A stretch of 64,000 bases of DNA. Source: Cantharellus purpuraceus (taxonomy: Eukaryota > Basidiomycota > Agaricomycetes > Cantharellales > Hydnaceae). The stretch covers positions 124,001 through 188,000 of the forward strand of contig JALBUN010000048.1 of NCBI GenBank assembly GCA_025174535.1, given 5' to 3'. Positions 1 through 12,934 of this stretch are shown one piece after another. Within the stretch, counting starts at the first letter, position 1, and the number at the start of each line of letters is the position of its first letter. The translations under genes and the position numbers were made by a program. The notes beneath the pieces were generated by a model. That model did not search any database. It saw nothing but the letters and a program-made list of their open reading frames with translations, and had not been told where the DNA came from.

Positions 1-3000
1 GAACAAATCAGCATGATTCACCTCACTTTCAGCCTTCACTGGGCTCACTCGTCACTATACCAACGCTGCTGGTGAATATGACACGAGGCGGCGAGAAATG
101 CGGCGACCCGAGTGCCAGGTCAATCATACGGCGCACCCCTTGCATAGCGGGTTCAAAGGACGATGTCGAGAGATTGAAGTCGACTCTCCAAGCTGTACCA
201 CACATCGATTATCAGCTTCAACCGCGACCATTGTTGTGAACATACCATTGTGAATGATTGTTGTCACCGAGTCACGGATCTACCGCAAAACCTCACGTCA
301 GTGTGGACAGCACTTAGAAGACGTCGCATATACCTCTGCAAACAATTCGGGCCGGATGTTAAACCCTTCCGCAGCCGCATCACCTTCAACGTACACGATT
401 TTCTCAGAATCCAAGAGCGCAACATCGTTGCCTCGGCCAAGGAACGCCTCATGATGTCTATCCTGAGAACTCCTTTGTCCGGGTCGGTTAAACGCATAGA
501 TACGAGAAACAGATGACATGGCTACGAGCTGCGCCAATAACTGAGACCCCAAACCGCCAGTACTTCCTGTCAACAGAACCGTCTCGTCTATTGGGTTCAC
601 TCCATCCTTCGCAGGTCTATGACTTGGCCAGTCCTGCGTGTACTTGCCCACGAGCGTCAGAAGACGCTCCCTCCGCGCTTCATCGGTATCAGCATCCACA
701 GAAGCGTTTTTAGGACGTGACATTTGACAGGCGAACGCTGCCAAACCGCGGATAGTTGGGTGTTGATAAACGACGTTGGACGGAACAATCTGCACCTTAG
801 CGGAGGGAACCACCTGGCGCAAAGCGTGAAGCAACGTGTTACGAATGTAAGTCGCCTGTAGGCTGTCAATGATAGCAGTGGTAAGTGTATTGGCGCTTCG
901 ATGGATAGTATTCCAGTTCACCTGTCGCAACCAAAACCGAAAATGTCATCTTCATCTCCCATTTTGTCAGCACCTTTCATGATGGAATGAATCACGTCGT
1001 GAATGAAAACCTGGCTCTCATCCAGTGTCCAGCCACCTTCTGTGCTCGAGCCGAATGGTATCGGAACACTCGTCCTGGAAGAGTCCTCTACGGTCTGATA
1101 GATTGCATCGATTTCTTGCGCATAATTATTGATAATGGCACCTCTCCTGGGTGTAATCTTGTCCGTGTACGATAGCGGCTTGGAAGCAGAAGCGACAAGG
1201 ATCATCTAGGGGGTTCTAAATATCAGCGCGCAACAGAGGACACAGAGTAGCTGATATTTACTTCCTTGAATATCCTAGAATGTGCGGGAGCGAACCCGTT
1301 TGCACTCTCAATGCTCGGCCTGAACGCGAAGCCTTGCGTCAAACACACTGAAATCGGATCCCCACCTACGGGTCGCGCACCATATGAGATTTCTGAATTG
1401 CTCCACACCTAGTCTTTCTGCCTCATCATAGGACTCAGGTTCGATGAGGACCCCATTCGATAGTCGCTCTCTCCCAAACATGATTGCTTGCTTCACGTGC
1501 GGATTCCTGACTATTATGGTTTCTGATTCGAATAATGGTCAGCGGTCGTAAACCGGATTGATTGTCTCTGATCACCAAGAGGTCCTGGATTTGTCTACAT
1601 AATAATTAAAATATGACACACGTCCGTCAGACCTTGTGGTGGAGGTTACCTTTTCTCCTGTGCTCAACATGATTTGATCGTCTTTGCGACCTATTAACTT
1701 GAATAGCTTCGGATTTGATTTGTTCCGTTCCACGAGATCGTTTGTGGCAAAGGCAGGAATATTGTCAATTTCTGTATTGTAAGTGGTCAAGTGGTGCTCT
1801 TTGCTCTCCTGGGGAATGGGTTTGAGGACCCTCGGGGGTAAGAAGAATGTAGATTGGCACCTTGACCACAACTTCATAGGCACCCTCCTCTTCTGGGACC
1901 AATTGCACATCGATATGCGACATAAATTCGAACCATTCATATCCTTCGACGCATGGGGTTTCTATGTGTACGATCAATTCATGCATCTGCTTATAACTCA
2001 GTGTCTTCATTCATACCGAACAACGGCGTGATGCCGCCAAACTCAGTGGCTCCATAGACAGTGTGAAGTGGGACCTCTTCCTTGTGCAAAAACTGTCCAA
2101 TGTCCTTCCGTAAGGGACCACCACCCCAGAGCTACTTAATTAGTCAACAAAAGGCTCAATTGTAGTGAGTATGAAATGCATACGATGCGTTTCAGTTGTT
2201 TGATTGCTTTCAGAGAGCCAGAGTCGGTCGACCAAGCCTTTTTCTCCGCGATGAGAACTGATAATAGTTTAGAAACAAATGCTCACTTCCAAGAAGCTGG
2301 GAACACAGAACAGCAGTGTGGACCTGGTTTCGATGATATTCTGAAGCAATAACGCTGGTGTCAGAGGAGGCTGCGAAATGCCAGGTGCAGGTGCAGCCCT
2401 AATCAAACCCGAAACCTTGATGTCGACACATGTAACCAACCCAGAAGAGAAGAGAAGCCAGGACTACTGACTGCTGGCCACATCTGCGCGAAAAGGCCCA
2501 TGGCATCTAGTATAAGATGACTAACAGATCGGGAATGTGAAAGAGACGAAACGACCACACTGACGAAATACAGGTAATCCGTGGACGGACAAGATTTCGC
2601 CGTCTACTACAAGATCTCCGCGAACTAAATGCATCGTGCAATTAGCTAAGGAAACATGCTAGACACACGAGATGATACCAATCTGTAGTGACCATTCCAA
2701 GAGAATACGATGTGTCAATGTGCGGGGCTTAGGGAAGGCGGTTGACCCTGTCATCAAGACAACACATGAATCCATCAATCAGTCTCGTAAGGAGTCAGGA
2801 GAGACGTAACTAGCCTGAGGAGTGCATAATCACGGCTGGTGTCTCCAAAAGGCCTGATTTATCTGCGTTTCCTTCGCTCGAAGTACACGAGATACTATCA
2901 GGATAACCAAGATATAAATCGGAAAATGATGGAAACGGCAAGATCACGATGTCTTCTAGGCCTCCTTGGCGCAGTGCTTCATCAACAATCGACCTCATTG

Positions 3001-3585
3001 GGCCTTCCGTGACCCAGAGAAACGCAACACGAGTGATACGGACAAGATGGACAACGGCGGCCGCTGAGTTGCGAGGAGAGATGAGAAACGGAAGTAGGGG
3101 GCGATTGGGAGCATCTGGATGAGTGAGACGAAGATGAGAGAAGAGAAATGTTGTGTATGTGGTGATATCTGTGTCAGATACATTCTAGTATCGAGTTGTC
3201 AACGAAGGGGGACGAAACCAACCCGCAGTGGCCAAAAAGCCAACAACAATAGGTTCCCGCTGCGGCAGGTCACTTTCCCTTTGTAGTGTTGGAATATATT
3301 TCCGTATAATTTCTATTCCTTTTATTATGCCGTTGCCAAATCGCTTCCAGGTCAGCGAGTCCTATGTGACCAGAGTAAGAACGACCTAATAGATTAATGA
3401 GGACGGGAGAGCACCTGGTCGCTATTGTACTTTGCAAACACAAACGTGACAGCGTTGGGTGAGTGGACACGGTGCCAATCACAGAGCTGGTCGACCGTCA
3501 ATGAGCCATCGATGGGGGGAAGAGTGAATGTAGAAGCAGGACCCGCGACTGAGGTCGTGGATGCCAGAGTATCGTAGGAGTGCAT
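1..3585 (-). CDS. Adenylate-forming reductase (A-T-R), copy 1, 3' end cut by window
   Basis: NRPS-like enzyme of the alpha-aminoadipate-reductase type. It should activate a carboxylic acid as an adenylate, load it on a carrier domain and release it reductively with NAD(P)H. The start ATG at 3585 is chosen because the same MHSY start exists in copy 2. Seen in order on the minus strand: adenylation N-lobe; HSSGST A3 core rebuilt across a GC-AG intron (2748-2814); LIGRKDDQIMLSTGEK (about 1660-1720); carrier motif FGFGCDSLQAT, whose Ser codon is split by an intron (863-921); Rossmann start TGSTGGLG of the reductase domain. The window begins inside a later intron, so the reductase C-terminus lies outside. 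No frame-breaking lesion was seen, so the apparent fragmentation is due to introns. Substrate unknown. It is a paralog of the gene at 16202-20528. Confidence 0.85.
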
Positions 3586-5752
3586 TTGAGTATGAAATAG
3601 TAGCGAAAGGGGAACACAAGTAAGGGCGAGTGGTGGAAGGGTGGTTAGACGATATATACACAGATGATAAGCCAAGCCAGAAAAGGGAGGGTAGGACCTA
3701 CATGACTAACTTGAAGTGACCAAGGGCACACCGGCTGCATGGGAAGTACTTACTCAATCGATGAGCCATCTCCGATTTGCGGGATGCCACAGAAACTAAG
3801 TACTGCCCGCTCGATTCAGCCCGAGTATACGTAACCTTCTGTAGCTTGCCAGTGAATTGTCGGTATGAATTGACTTGGATTCCGCCCCACACTGGGAACA
3901 TCAGCGAAACCAGAAGGTTCTGTTTTTCTTACCAGCTGACTATTGTGATCTGGAGAATTAATGCTCGATCCGTATAATGTGAATACGGCTATGTGTATAC
4001 CTGGAGAATTAATGCTACATGATAGACAACATAAAATATAAGTAAAGCCTTAAAGCGTGAAAAGCCTCAGTGTTCCTCACCTCAGTCCGTATAATGTGAA
4101 CACGGCTAAGGAAGGGCGAGCAACCACAGACGAGTTATATATGTCTATGGTGGTGAAAATTTTAAGTAAGTACGTATAACTTGGCAACGTCTAAAACAAT
4201 ACGTGGACGGACATCACATGTTGTGGTGTGTCATTAATGTGATTATGATGTGTGTGCGTCCCATACTCCTTGGAGCTCAGCTGAGGGGGGCTGCCAAACA
4301 GGCGAGAATTGACAATCATTTGTAATGGAGTATCTCAAGGATCCTAGAATGGTATTTGATTGTTGTGTGTATTGAAATACACTCTAATGAGCGATACATA
4401 TACACCCATAGTTAGTACAGCTAGGCGCTTTACAGCAACTAGTAATCTTCCCTCAGTTGTTTATATTGGAAGCGGAACTTTGCCAGAGGTTAGCTAGGGC
4501 ATAGTTGGGCGTGAGTACACATAATAAGTAGTTACAAAAGTAAAGTGTCTCACCTTGTTGAGGATCGATGGGAGTCCGTAGCAACCTCGGCCTGCCAACT
4601 ATAGGTAGACCGAAGGCCGTAGCGCTGCTTGGGAAAAGCACATCTATCATGCAGAGTCTTTTTTACCTATGAAGGGGGGGTGGCCGGCTGCCGCGGCGGG
4701 TACTAAAGCTTCGGGCATTCTCTTGCAAACACATAATGAAGGGGGGATGGCCGACTGCCGCAGCGGTTACCAAAGCTTCGAGTCACAGGAAAGGGGAGGC
4801 CGCAAAACTCCACAACACTCCTGCAATGCGATGCCTATATTGCGGTCATACACCACCTCCTTCCACACCTCACCCTCCTTTATGCCGCCCGGGATCACCG
4901 CTGCCCTGGCACCCTTTGCCATTAAACTCACCATTTTGAGATAGCTCTTCTGCAAATACATACTCCAATCTTCCTGTTGCACCCTCCTGCTCTCCATCAA
5001 GGATCACGTGGGGTCCTGGGGAACACCCTCTATGGCCCACAGCTGTTCCCCATGCACATGCTTGATCTGCAAAATCTCACCCTCAACCAGGTTGGTGGTC
5101 ACTGTCATGACCAGCTCTGTCACCTTGCTCTCTCCCAGGCAACTCAATGCCATGCTGGCCTGGCCCAGCAAAAAGTCACCTGCTGTCAGTTCACTTATGA
5201 CGCTTGTTCAGAATCATGTCAGTATACAATATTCTGATGTATATGAGATATACATCAGAATTTCAATGATACATAAAGCCAGGGAGTTACAATTTGGATA
5301 TCTTAAAAGATTTCAGATGTGTGAAATTTTCATAAATATAAACATATATTCTATATTTTAATAAACTTTAAAAGATAAGACATTTGGTTGAGATGAACAT
5401 AACTGTTATATGAATATAACAGCAATGTATGTATTAATATAATTGGTATTATATAGGTTATTTAGATATACAAATACCAGATGAGGATTAAAGATAGTTC
5501 AAATTATGTTACAAGTATTGTATAAGAAAGAATCAATGATATTGGATGTTCCCTCAACAGAGTTGCCACCACTAAATGGGGAAAAAAAGAATTATTTTTG
5601 AGAATTATGCCAAAATATGTTTTAATCTAGTATATTGTGTAAAGTTTGAGAATCATGTTGAAATATGAAAATAAGTTTGAATTGAAGTGTATTGTGTAAA
5701 ATTTGAGGAAAATAGGTTGTATATATGTATTTGTTGTATTTCTGAACAAGCG
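3586..5752. other. Non-coding stretch between reductase copy 1 and retroelement remnants
   Basis: I see no supportable gene. It holds AT-rich sequence (notably 5220-5750) and an imperfect direct duplication: a segment beginning ATGAAGGGGGG at about 4668 recurs at about 4735, a period of roughly 67 bp, each followed by a GGCYGMCTGCCGC-like stretch and AAAGCTTCG. The reductase promoter lies at the left edge, just above 3585. Confidence 0.5.
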
Positions 5753-5895
5753 TCTATATTGTAACACAGATAGAAGAGTCGAATGTGAGGTAGAATTTCA
5801 GTTGCCATCACCGACCTATCCTCCCACTTCAATATGACTCAGGTTACATCGTGTCAGGCAAAGGGACCGAATACCCTTGGAACAGGATACCATAT
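5753..5895 (+). repeat. Repeat arm, inverted relative to 12084-12229
   Basis: This stretch is the near-identical reverse complement of about 12084-12229 (few mismatches over about 140 bp). It shares a short reading frame whose translation ends FQLPSPTYPPTSI. Next to it lies a 54-bp fragment of the 1.4-kb LTR family. It is most likely a scrambled piece of the element that also supplied the sequence around 12.1-12.5 kb. Confidence 0.7.
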
Positions 5896-5902
5896 GGAGA
5901 GG

Positions 5903-5956
5903 AATTGTGGTGATTTAGAGTTTGCCCTAACACCATAATTTTGCAGGTTCCAAAAC
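5903..5956 (-). repeat. LTR-family 5' terminal fragment
   Basis: The reverse complement of this segment matches the first 54 bp of the 1.4-kb LTRs at 7211, 14116 and 61060 (TGTTTTGGAACC start through AATTCC). It abuts pol-like sequence of the minus-strand retroelement at 5957. Only the LTR tip is present, so the rest was lost by deletion or recombination. Confidence 0.75.
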
Positions 5957-8900
5957 AGTTACCCCCTTGGCATCATTTATTCATGCCAATACTCCTTCTT
6001 TGCATTGAGTTTATACCCCATGATGGGGTATGAAGAGCATCAGTATTATGCTCTTCATTGGTGGGGACTTCTTCAGTTCCATCATGATTCAGCCTGGGCC
6101 ATTAAAGTCCAGGCATATTCCTAGCTTTCATAGGAATGGGGTACCGAGTATTACATCATAATACTCAACATTGGTGACATCAAAATATTCTTCAATGTCC
6201 TGACTACCAAATTTTATGGTAGTGTGAGTACCATAATTTATGGTACTTCTGCTCCCAATGCACACTAATTGCAGTGTGATGGGTTGCTCTAGTGCAAAGG
6301 TTTTCATACCTGTCACACATGTGAATTTGGGGGATATCATTATCCCCTTGCTCCCACTGTCTAATAGACAGTGGGCTAGTGTTCCACCAATCTCCCAATA
6401 CCCAGAGATTGTTTTGTTGTCTATGCGCAGTCTATCTGGTCGTGCTGTTGACTTCTGTCAGCTCCTATGATTATACATAGGTTCAGCTGATCTGTCAACA
6501 CTGACAGCAGCTATATGCAGCTGTTGTGATTCCCTGCTTCTCAGGAATTGTGTTGCACTACAGTAATGCACTGCATAGGTGTGTCTCAGTGGAATTCGAT
6601 CATTGGGTCAAATTTGTATCACATTAGAGCGATACATTGGTGTAGCCTCCCTTTTGGGGGCGTCATCTTGGTTGTCCCATTCATATGGGGCAACCTCTTC
6701 ATCCCATTCGTCAGCCACTTCTATAGCTGATATTTTTTTGTCTAGATGGTCCTTGGGATCATTCATTGCTTCTTCATGTTCTCCCTCTATTGGGGAGAAT
6801 TCATCTACCTTATCCTCCACTATGTGTGAGGACACATCCTTTTGGACCGCAGCCAACCTTATGTTGCCCTTTAATTTGGGGCAGCTAGGTCACATGTGAC
6901 CTGTCTGGCCACATTCGTAGCACACAACGTTACTAGTAACATTGTTTGATCAATCACCACTCACATGTGCTAGTGGTTTTGAACGATAATTACTCTTGAA
7001 AAGGTAATTGTTGGAATTGGACCTGGAGCTTCCATTACAGGGTTCCAACCTTGACACACTTGCTTGTTGTGAGTGTGTGTTGGGGGCCATATACACACGT
7101 CCTTGGGGCATGGGTTGACTCCCCATATTCATCATACCGGTAGTTCTATTGACTACTGGTCTATGGGTTGAGGAGGACACATTAGTCACATTCTCTGGGT
7201 GTCACATACTTGTTTTGGAACCCACAAAATTATGGTGTTAGGGCAAACTAAATCACCACAATTCCGTGAATGAACAGCTGAGAAGAATATCAAACCCTGC
7301 TGCAGCACAACTCCAGAAACAATTTGACATTTGTACTTTGGTTACAATCCTTTGTATTGGTCAATGCGGGCTATATGCAGAAAGGTAATACATTTCTTAG
7401 CAGCAAGAAATGAATAAGACTTCCAGAGTCTAGAGTTCACAGATGCTTAGGGGTCCAGATATTCCAAAAAGAGGGGAATGCACTTAGAGGCTAAAGGAAG
7501 TAGGTGGATGAATCCAACCGTCCAACCAGTGGCACTCTAAAGCGGGTAACAGTGATATGTGAAGTAGTCTAGCAACTGCTTCACATGAGTTCAAGTTTCT
7601 AATGCTCTGCAAAGGCAGTACACACTAGTAACTTAAACAAAGAGCACTAATGGCAGGACTATTGACAGACAATCTCACCCTGTAGATTTGTAGTCACGTG
7701 AGGCAGATATTACACTCACGCCCAAAGCAGGACAATCACTACTTTGAGTGCAATCAAGTACAGTTACACAACTGTAAAAGATCCTTGAACTGGTAATCAA
7801 CAGTTACTGAGATATAGAGGATGACACTGTATGTCACTCTAGTCACACTGGTGTGCAGAAGATGGGTAGAAGTGGTAGAATATGTTACTATTTCAGAGGC
7901 AGAATGACCTCCTTATATATTGTATTTACAGGGGCTGACTAATGGTTCTGGAATATTCTACCTATTAATAGATGGAAACTACTGGAAGGTTGTGGAAGGT
8001 GGAAGAAAGGGGTAGAATATTCCAAGCCAATCACAGGTTCTGATCACTGAAATAACACTGATCAGGAGCTGAATAATGGTTCTGGAAAGTTCTATCTAAT
8101 AATAGAAGGAAACAGCTAGAATGTTATGGAAAGGGGTAGAATATTCCAAGGCAATCACCTGATCTGATCCCTGAACTAGGCACTGATCAGGCAAAAAGAA
8201 GGGTATCCACCCTGTTTTCTGCACTGGTTTGGACAGCCATGGATAGCCACATCTCAGGTGATGATCTCCATGGAAAATAGTGCCCTGAGAGGCTGTGGTT
8301 GTCAAGTTAGAGAATATTTATTGATCAGAGACATCTGAGCTTGAATTCAGGCCAAATGCCTGGTCCAAAGGTGGAGAGCTGACTGTGTGAAGGTTTGTGG
8401 GCACCTATGGGTCCACAACTGTAGCACAGCAGAAATAAATGATTCTGGGCCAAGTTCTGCGTGGAATATTCCTGAAAAAAATATGGAAAAATAGAGAATA
8501 TTTGAATAAGTCCATTCCAGGTACAAGCATCAAATATATGCTGATATTTAGGAATGGAAAAGCAAAGTATAGCACATTGGTGCTGCATAAATAGGATTTG
8601 ATAGGGAAAAGGTGGTTCCCATACAATACTGTGGTGGCATCACGCCGCTTCCTCTATCATTTGAGCAGTTTCATACAACTGCTCGATACTGCTAAAATCA
8701 GCATTGAAGTCCTTCTTGAGGACTTCTTGTCTCAGAGGTTTGTGCATTGCAGTTACAAACCTCTTCCTGTACATGTACACATCCAGTGGCATTATCATGC
8801 AACCCACGTACTTATCTAGGTCATTATCAATTCATGAACGGTCCTTTGACCCTGTATTACAGAGTCAAATTTATTTGACACATGGTGATGCGTCAGGGAG

Positions 8901-10167
8901 TGTGGGAATCTACACTGAAATCCTTGGATTGCAGTTTCCAGGGTCCAGTCTTGGACTGCCCTGTCGTAGTGTTCTACATTCGTGTAGAACCATTCCTGGG
9001 CCTCACCTTTAAGGCGAGTGCCTAAGTACAATAGCTGAAACTTTGTACTTGATGGCCCTAGGAGATTATTCATCTTCAGCCATCATAGCATACCTGCCAC
9101 AAAGATCTTGAACTCCTCGAGATCTGTGCCTCCTGCATATTGCTCAGAAGGTGATACCTTAATGCCCGCCTTGGCAAGTACAGACTTCTCTGGGTCTGTG
9201 TCTCTATTATCGACTATGGCTACTTGCACCATGCAAGTAATGCCATTGATATGATCAATTATGTCCAATTGATCTGGTACGCCTTGACCTTCTAGGGTCA
9301 ATGGCGCTGATTGTTCCCTGTTATGGGGAATGTCTTCTTGAGGTACCCATTGGGTATCTTGTTGCTCATGGTGGGTGTCTCCTGAAAGGCCTACCACTCG
9401 TACATGCTGATAACTGTTCAGCACATGTTGCGACTGTTGATTCAAATCAACAGCCACATTGAGCTCTTGCTGGGGCCACTGCTCTCTAAACAGCTGGCCA
9501 AGCTCCTGCTCTGCATGTTTAGCCTTCCATTCAAGGGCTAATCTATGTTTATGAGAAGCCTCAACTTCTTGTTGTTTCCATAGCTTGAGCTCTTGATTGA
9601 GCTCCTTTGTCATAGATTGAGGAGTTTCCTCTTCAATCTGGATCAGTAATCCTTGCCTTGCTGGGATTACTGGGTCTCTAATCCCCTCAAATTTCATTTT
9701 CTCTGTCTAACTGATCATTCAGTTGGACCCTCTCACCCTGGGGAGGTCCAGACTCTCCAGATTCAGATTCTTGTTGAGAATCTGATCTTCAGTGATGCAA
9801 CTTGCGTTGCTCAGAGTTCTCTTGGAGCGATTTTAAACATTGTTCCTAGCTCTGCTATTTGCTGCCCCATAGCAGTGGCAGCATGCCCTGCTTCAGCAGC
9901 CATCTTAGCTGCCTGAGCACTAGCTTTGATAATGCTTTTCATCTCATGTTGATTACACATGAGTTGTTCAGTCAATTTTGCGATTGACCTGTGGGTTTCA
10001 TGCTGCTCCATGCTGCACAATTCCCGTATTGCTACTTCTACTTCGTATATTGAGCATGTTCCTTTTGTTAGGAGAAGATGAGGAATAGATTGCAGGTGTA
10101 TGTGGGTGAATGTGAAATGAAGGTGAGGGATGGTGGCAAAGTAGATTTTGAATAGAGAAGCAAACAC
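5957..10167 (-). pseudogene. Ty3/gypsy-type gag-protease remnant, interrupted
   Basis: Read on the minus strand from 10167 downward: an N-terminal helical gag region (10167-9811); a Gln/Glu-rich segment (9697-9083); a retrotransposon gag core with LYLGTRLKGEAQEWF (near 9000); a zinc knuckle CYECGQTGH (near 6925) whose next residues are broken by a TGA; an acidic linker (6856-6608); and a retroviral-type aspartyl protease tail with DVILGTPFL (near 6135). A TGA at 9083-9085 sits where this family usually has Arg, and the frame shifts near 8815. A solo LTR (7211-8625) is inserted within gag. No reverse transcriptase or integrase follows, because the unit is cut at 5956. Dead element. Confidence 0.8.
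7211..8625 (+). mobile_element. Solo LTR A, 1415 bp, TSD ATACT
   Basis: Begins TGTTTTGGAACC and ends GGTTCCCATACA, i.e. TG...CA termini. It is flanked by a perfect 5-bp direct repeat ATACT at 7206-7210 and 8626-8630. The flanking sequence is the gag of the minus-strand gypsy remnant, so this is a nested insertion. No internal coding region is present, consistent with LTR-LTR recombination. It is closely similar to the LTRs at 14116-15540 and 61060-62490. Confidence 0.85.
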
Positions 10168-11154
10168 TGCAAGGATGCAGATATATGCAGTGTTGATGGA
10201 GAGGTGTTGTTTAGTAGAGTGATGTTACCAAATATCAGAATATTCAGTTAAGAACTGGGACTTCTGCAAAATATTTGAGCAGAAATGAGAATAGCAACAC
10301 TTCGAAAAAGTGTTTGCTTAATAGAAATAGATGTAATGATCCAAATTGTTCGTAATTTGAGATAGCAATAGATGATGCAATATCCTAATGGGATATGCAA
10401 AAGATTTTAAATCTAATAGGTCGTTTAGGAGTTATTCCAGGAACGACAGAAAATTTGACACAAGCTGTTTGTTTGCAGCTTGGGAGGGATTAAGAATAGT
10501 GAATCCGATGATAGATACTCGTACACAGTTGTAGCTAATATACAATTTGGCAATCACATGATAAGAATGCCTTTTAGTAAGATTGAAACATATGATAAAA
10601 GAAATGATGCAGATACTGATAATAAGTGATGTCATAGGGAAAAACTTTTTATAGAGAAAGGAGTTTTTACCCGTTTGATTTGAGGTTTATGACGAATGAA
10701 AATCATCATAATACCTCCCTTTTTGAGCAGTAGCCACCCCTGTAGAACGAAAGGATGGCTCACAAAATAAAATTGAAAATCACCTCCTCCTCATCCCTTA
10801 ATCAAAAAATCCCCAAACTTTTCACAACTTTTCCTTATCATAAAACTCCCCCTTCTTACTCCAATAGGTCATAATAGTACTTGAATAAATTCTTGACACC
10901 TTTCCTTTAGGAATGTTGGAGACAGTGGATGACTGTCTCCTCCTTTCTTCTCTAATCAAAGAACCACTTGATGAAGGGTTCTTATTCGACAGATGATCTA
11001 TTGTGCAATTGTCTGTGTGGTCTCATGATCGCAGCAACTCTCTTCTAGAGTCTTCCTTATGAGAAGTCCCTGCAACTTCTCTAGGGTCTAGCTCCCCTTC
11101 ATGGGAGCTTCTGCTGCTGGCTACGTGCCACTGTTCATCATTTATGATGTTGTT
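10168..11154. other. Retroelement-associated non-coding sequence
   Basis: AT-rich sequence upstream (on the minus strand) of the gag remnant, probably the leader of that element. No gene, RNA or clear LTR boundary could be supported. Confidence 0.35.
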
Positions 11155-12934
11155 TTGCACTAGGTCCGATTGGGGGTCAGAGATTGGGTTGGAGGTTGGG
11201 TTGGAGTCGGAGTACGTCGTGGGGGTTGGAATGGACTTGGCTTCAGCTTATGTGCTGCGCTGTCAGTTCACTTAAGGAATAGATCCTATAAGCCTGCATG
11301 CAATGGTCCTAACAAACAGACGGTGTGTAATGCAGTTGTTCAGCACTCCAAAGATCAATCAGGGGTAGGGGCAACACTGAGTAATAGGAAAGTGGAATAG
11401 TGCTCTGTGGTTGGATGAGGATGGGAGCAAAAGGTCAGTCCCGATGGCTGATCATGCTCTGTGACTGGATGACAATGGGGAGCCCAGTTGGGAGGTACGC
11501 GAAAGCTGGTTTCAGGAGAAGCGACCTCTCAGTGGCAGAGGGAAATCTGATCGTTGAACCAAGGTGCTTTGCCTCAGTGTAGAGATGATGGATTGTGATA
11601 TAGAGCATAGAGTGTAGACTTAGAGCGTGGACTTTGACTTTAGAGCGTTGGCTGAAAACTTGTTGATTGATTCCAAAGGCAAAAACTAGCGCCCTTTTAT
11701 ATACAAATCCCCAGGGCACAATGACACAATATGAGGAGCAAATGATGCGATATGATGCAAGAAATGCTGATCAAGCCAGCTGACAAAGCGTGTGAAGTTG
11801 AACTACTAATGGGGAAATCATGGAGAAATGAAACAACAGATAGGGGTAACCTTTGTAAGAATAGGAGGTGATGAGTAATAAAAGAACCAAAAAATAGAAC
11901 AAGGATGAGTAAGTTGTGTATGAATGAATTAAAAGATGAAACAGGGGTGAGTCATATAAAAGAACAATAGAAACATCCACCAATACCATCTTCCCTACGG
12001 CTCCAAAGGTAAATTGACCCTGAGTCACATGAGGACTTCAGTCAGCATCCACAACAAATACTCCTTATTGTCTTAGTGATACATCTCCATATGGTATCCC
12101 ATTCCAAGGGTATTCGGTCCCTTTGCCTGACATGATGTAACCTGAGTCATATTGAAGTGGGAGGATAGGTCGGTGATGGCAACTGAAATTCTACCTCACG
12201 TTTGACTCTTCTATCTGTGTTACGATATAGAGGCGAAATGCCGAGGAATGTATATGGTTCAATGGAATCGTGAAAGAATATAGGATCGCCAATGGCATAG
12301 GAGAGACATGGTGGGGATCTTGGACGTTGAAAGAGTTTGGGAAGTATTTTGACACGTGGAGGTGGCTTAACATGCCCATGGAGCTCAGCGTATTTTTGAT
12401 AGTCCTCTGTGTCCAGAGACCAGTGTGACGTATTATTAGAAGAGATGTTGGAGAGAGGAATAGGATTGGAAGCCATATGAATGATGATGAAAAGATTGGT
12501 GTGAATAGAAGGCTGATAATGATCAATGGCGATGAAACACAAGTGACAATCGATGGCTAGAATTAGAGACTGAGGTGGAGAGGGAGTTGTGGCGCTATTT
12601 AAAAGTTGATATGAAAAGATGCTGGTGGAGTTGGACTGTCAGAGTGGTTCAATATACATCCTCGATGCGTCCTGGCTTGTCAGTGCCCTCACTAATACCG
12701 GTGTCCGAGATTTCGGAGATGGAGTATGACTTAGAGAGTTAGGATCGGACTTAGGAACTAGGCATGATTCAATATTCAAACTGGGGAATGAAGTCCCCAG
12801 TCAGGCAACTTAAATACATATTTTGAAATCTAATAATAATTACTCCAGTGATGGGTCTCCAAGGCCGACGGCCTTACATGAGTATGTCCGAGTCCGATGG
12901 GGACGGATGTCTGGGTTCCTATGGTGATGCTGAT
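11155..12934 (-). repeat. Repeat family R2, copy a, split by about 1.4 kb
   Basis: 11160-11272 is the reverse complement of about 62701-62815, and 12686-12934 is the reverse complement of sequence seen at 62491-62700 and, more fully, 63723-63975. In the other copies these two parts are contiguous. Here about 1.4 kb separates them, with TGTCAG at both junctions (about 11270 and 12680), possibly a target duplication. The right side is cut at 12935 by a minus-strand LTR. The nature of R2 (LTR or other non-coding element) is not clear. Confidence 0.6.
12147..12542 (-). CDS. Hypothetical ORF inside repeat insertion
   Basis: An open frame of 131 codons (an internal ATG at 12474 gives a shorter version) with a Pro-rich tail ending PSPTYPPTSI. 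The last part recurs in inverted orientation at 5753-5895. I do not recognise a domain. Its position within the segment that splits R2 suggests it belongs to a transposable element, not a host gene. It may be a small element ORF or chance. Confidence 0.25.
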   Translation of the reverse strand: MCFIAIDHYQPSIHTNLFIIIHMASNPIPLSNISSNNTSHWSLDTEDYQKYAELHGHVKPPPRVKILPKLFQRPRSPPCLSYAIGDPIFFHDSIEPYTFLGISPLYRNTDRRVKREVEFQLPSPTYPPTSI

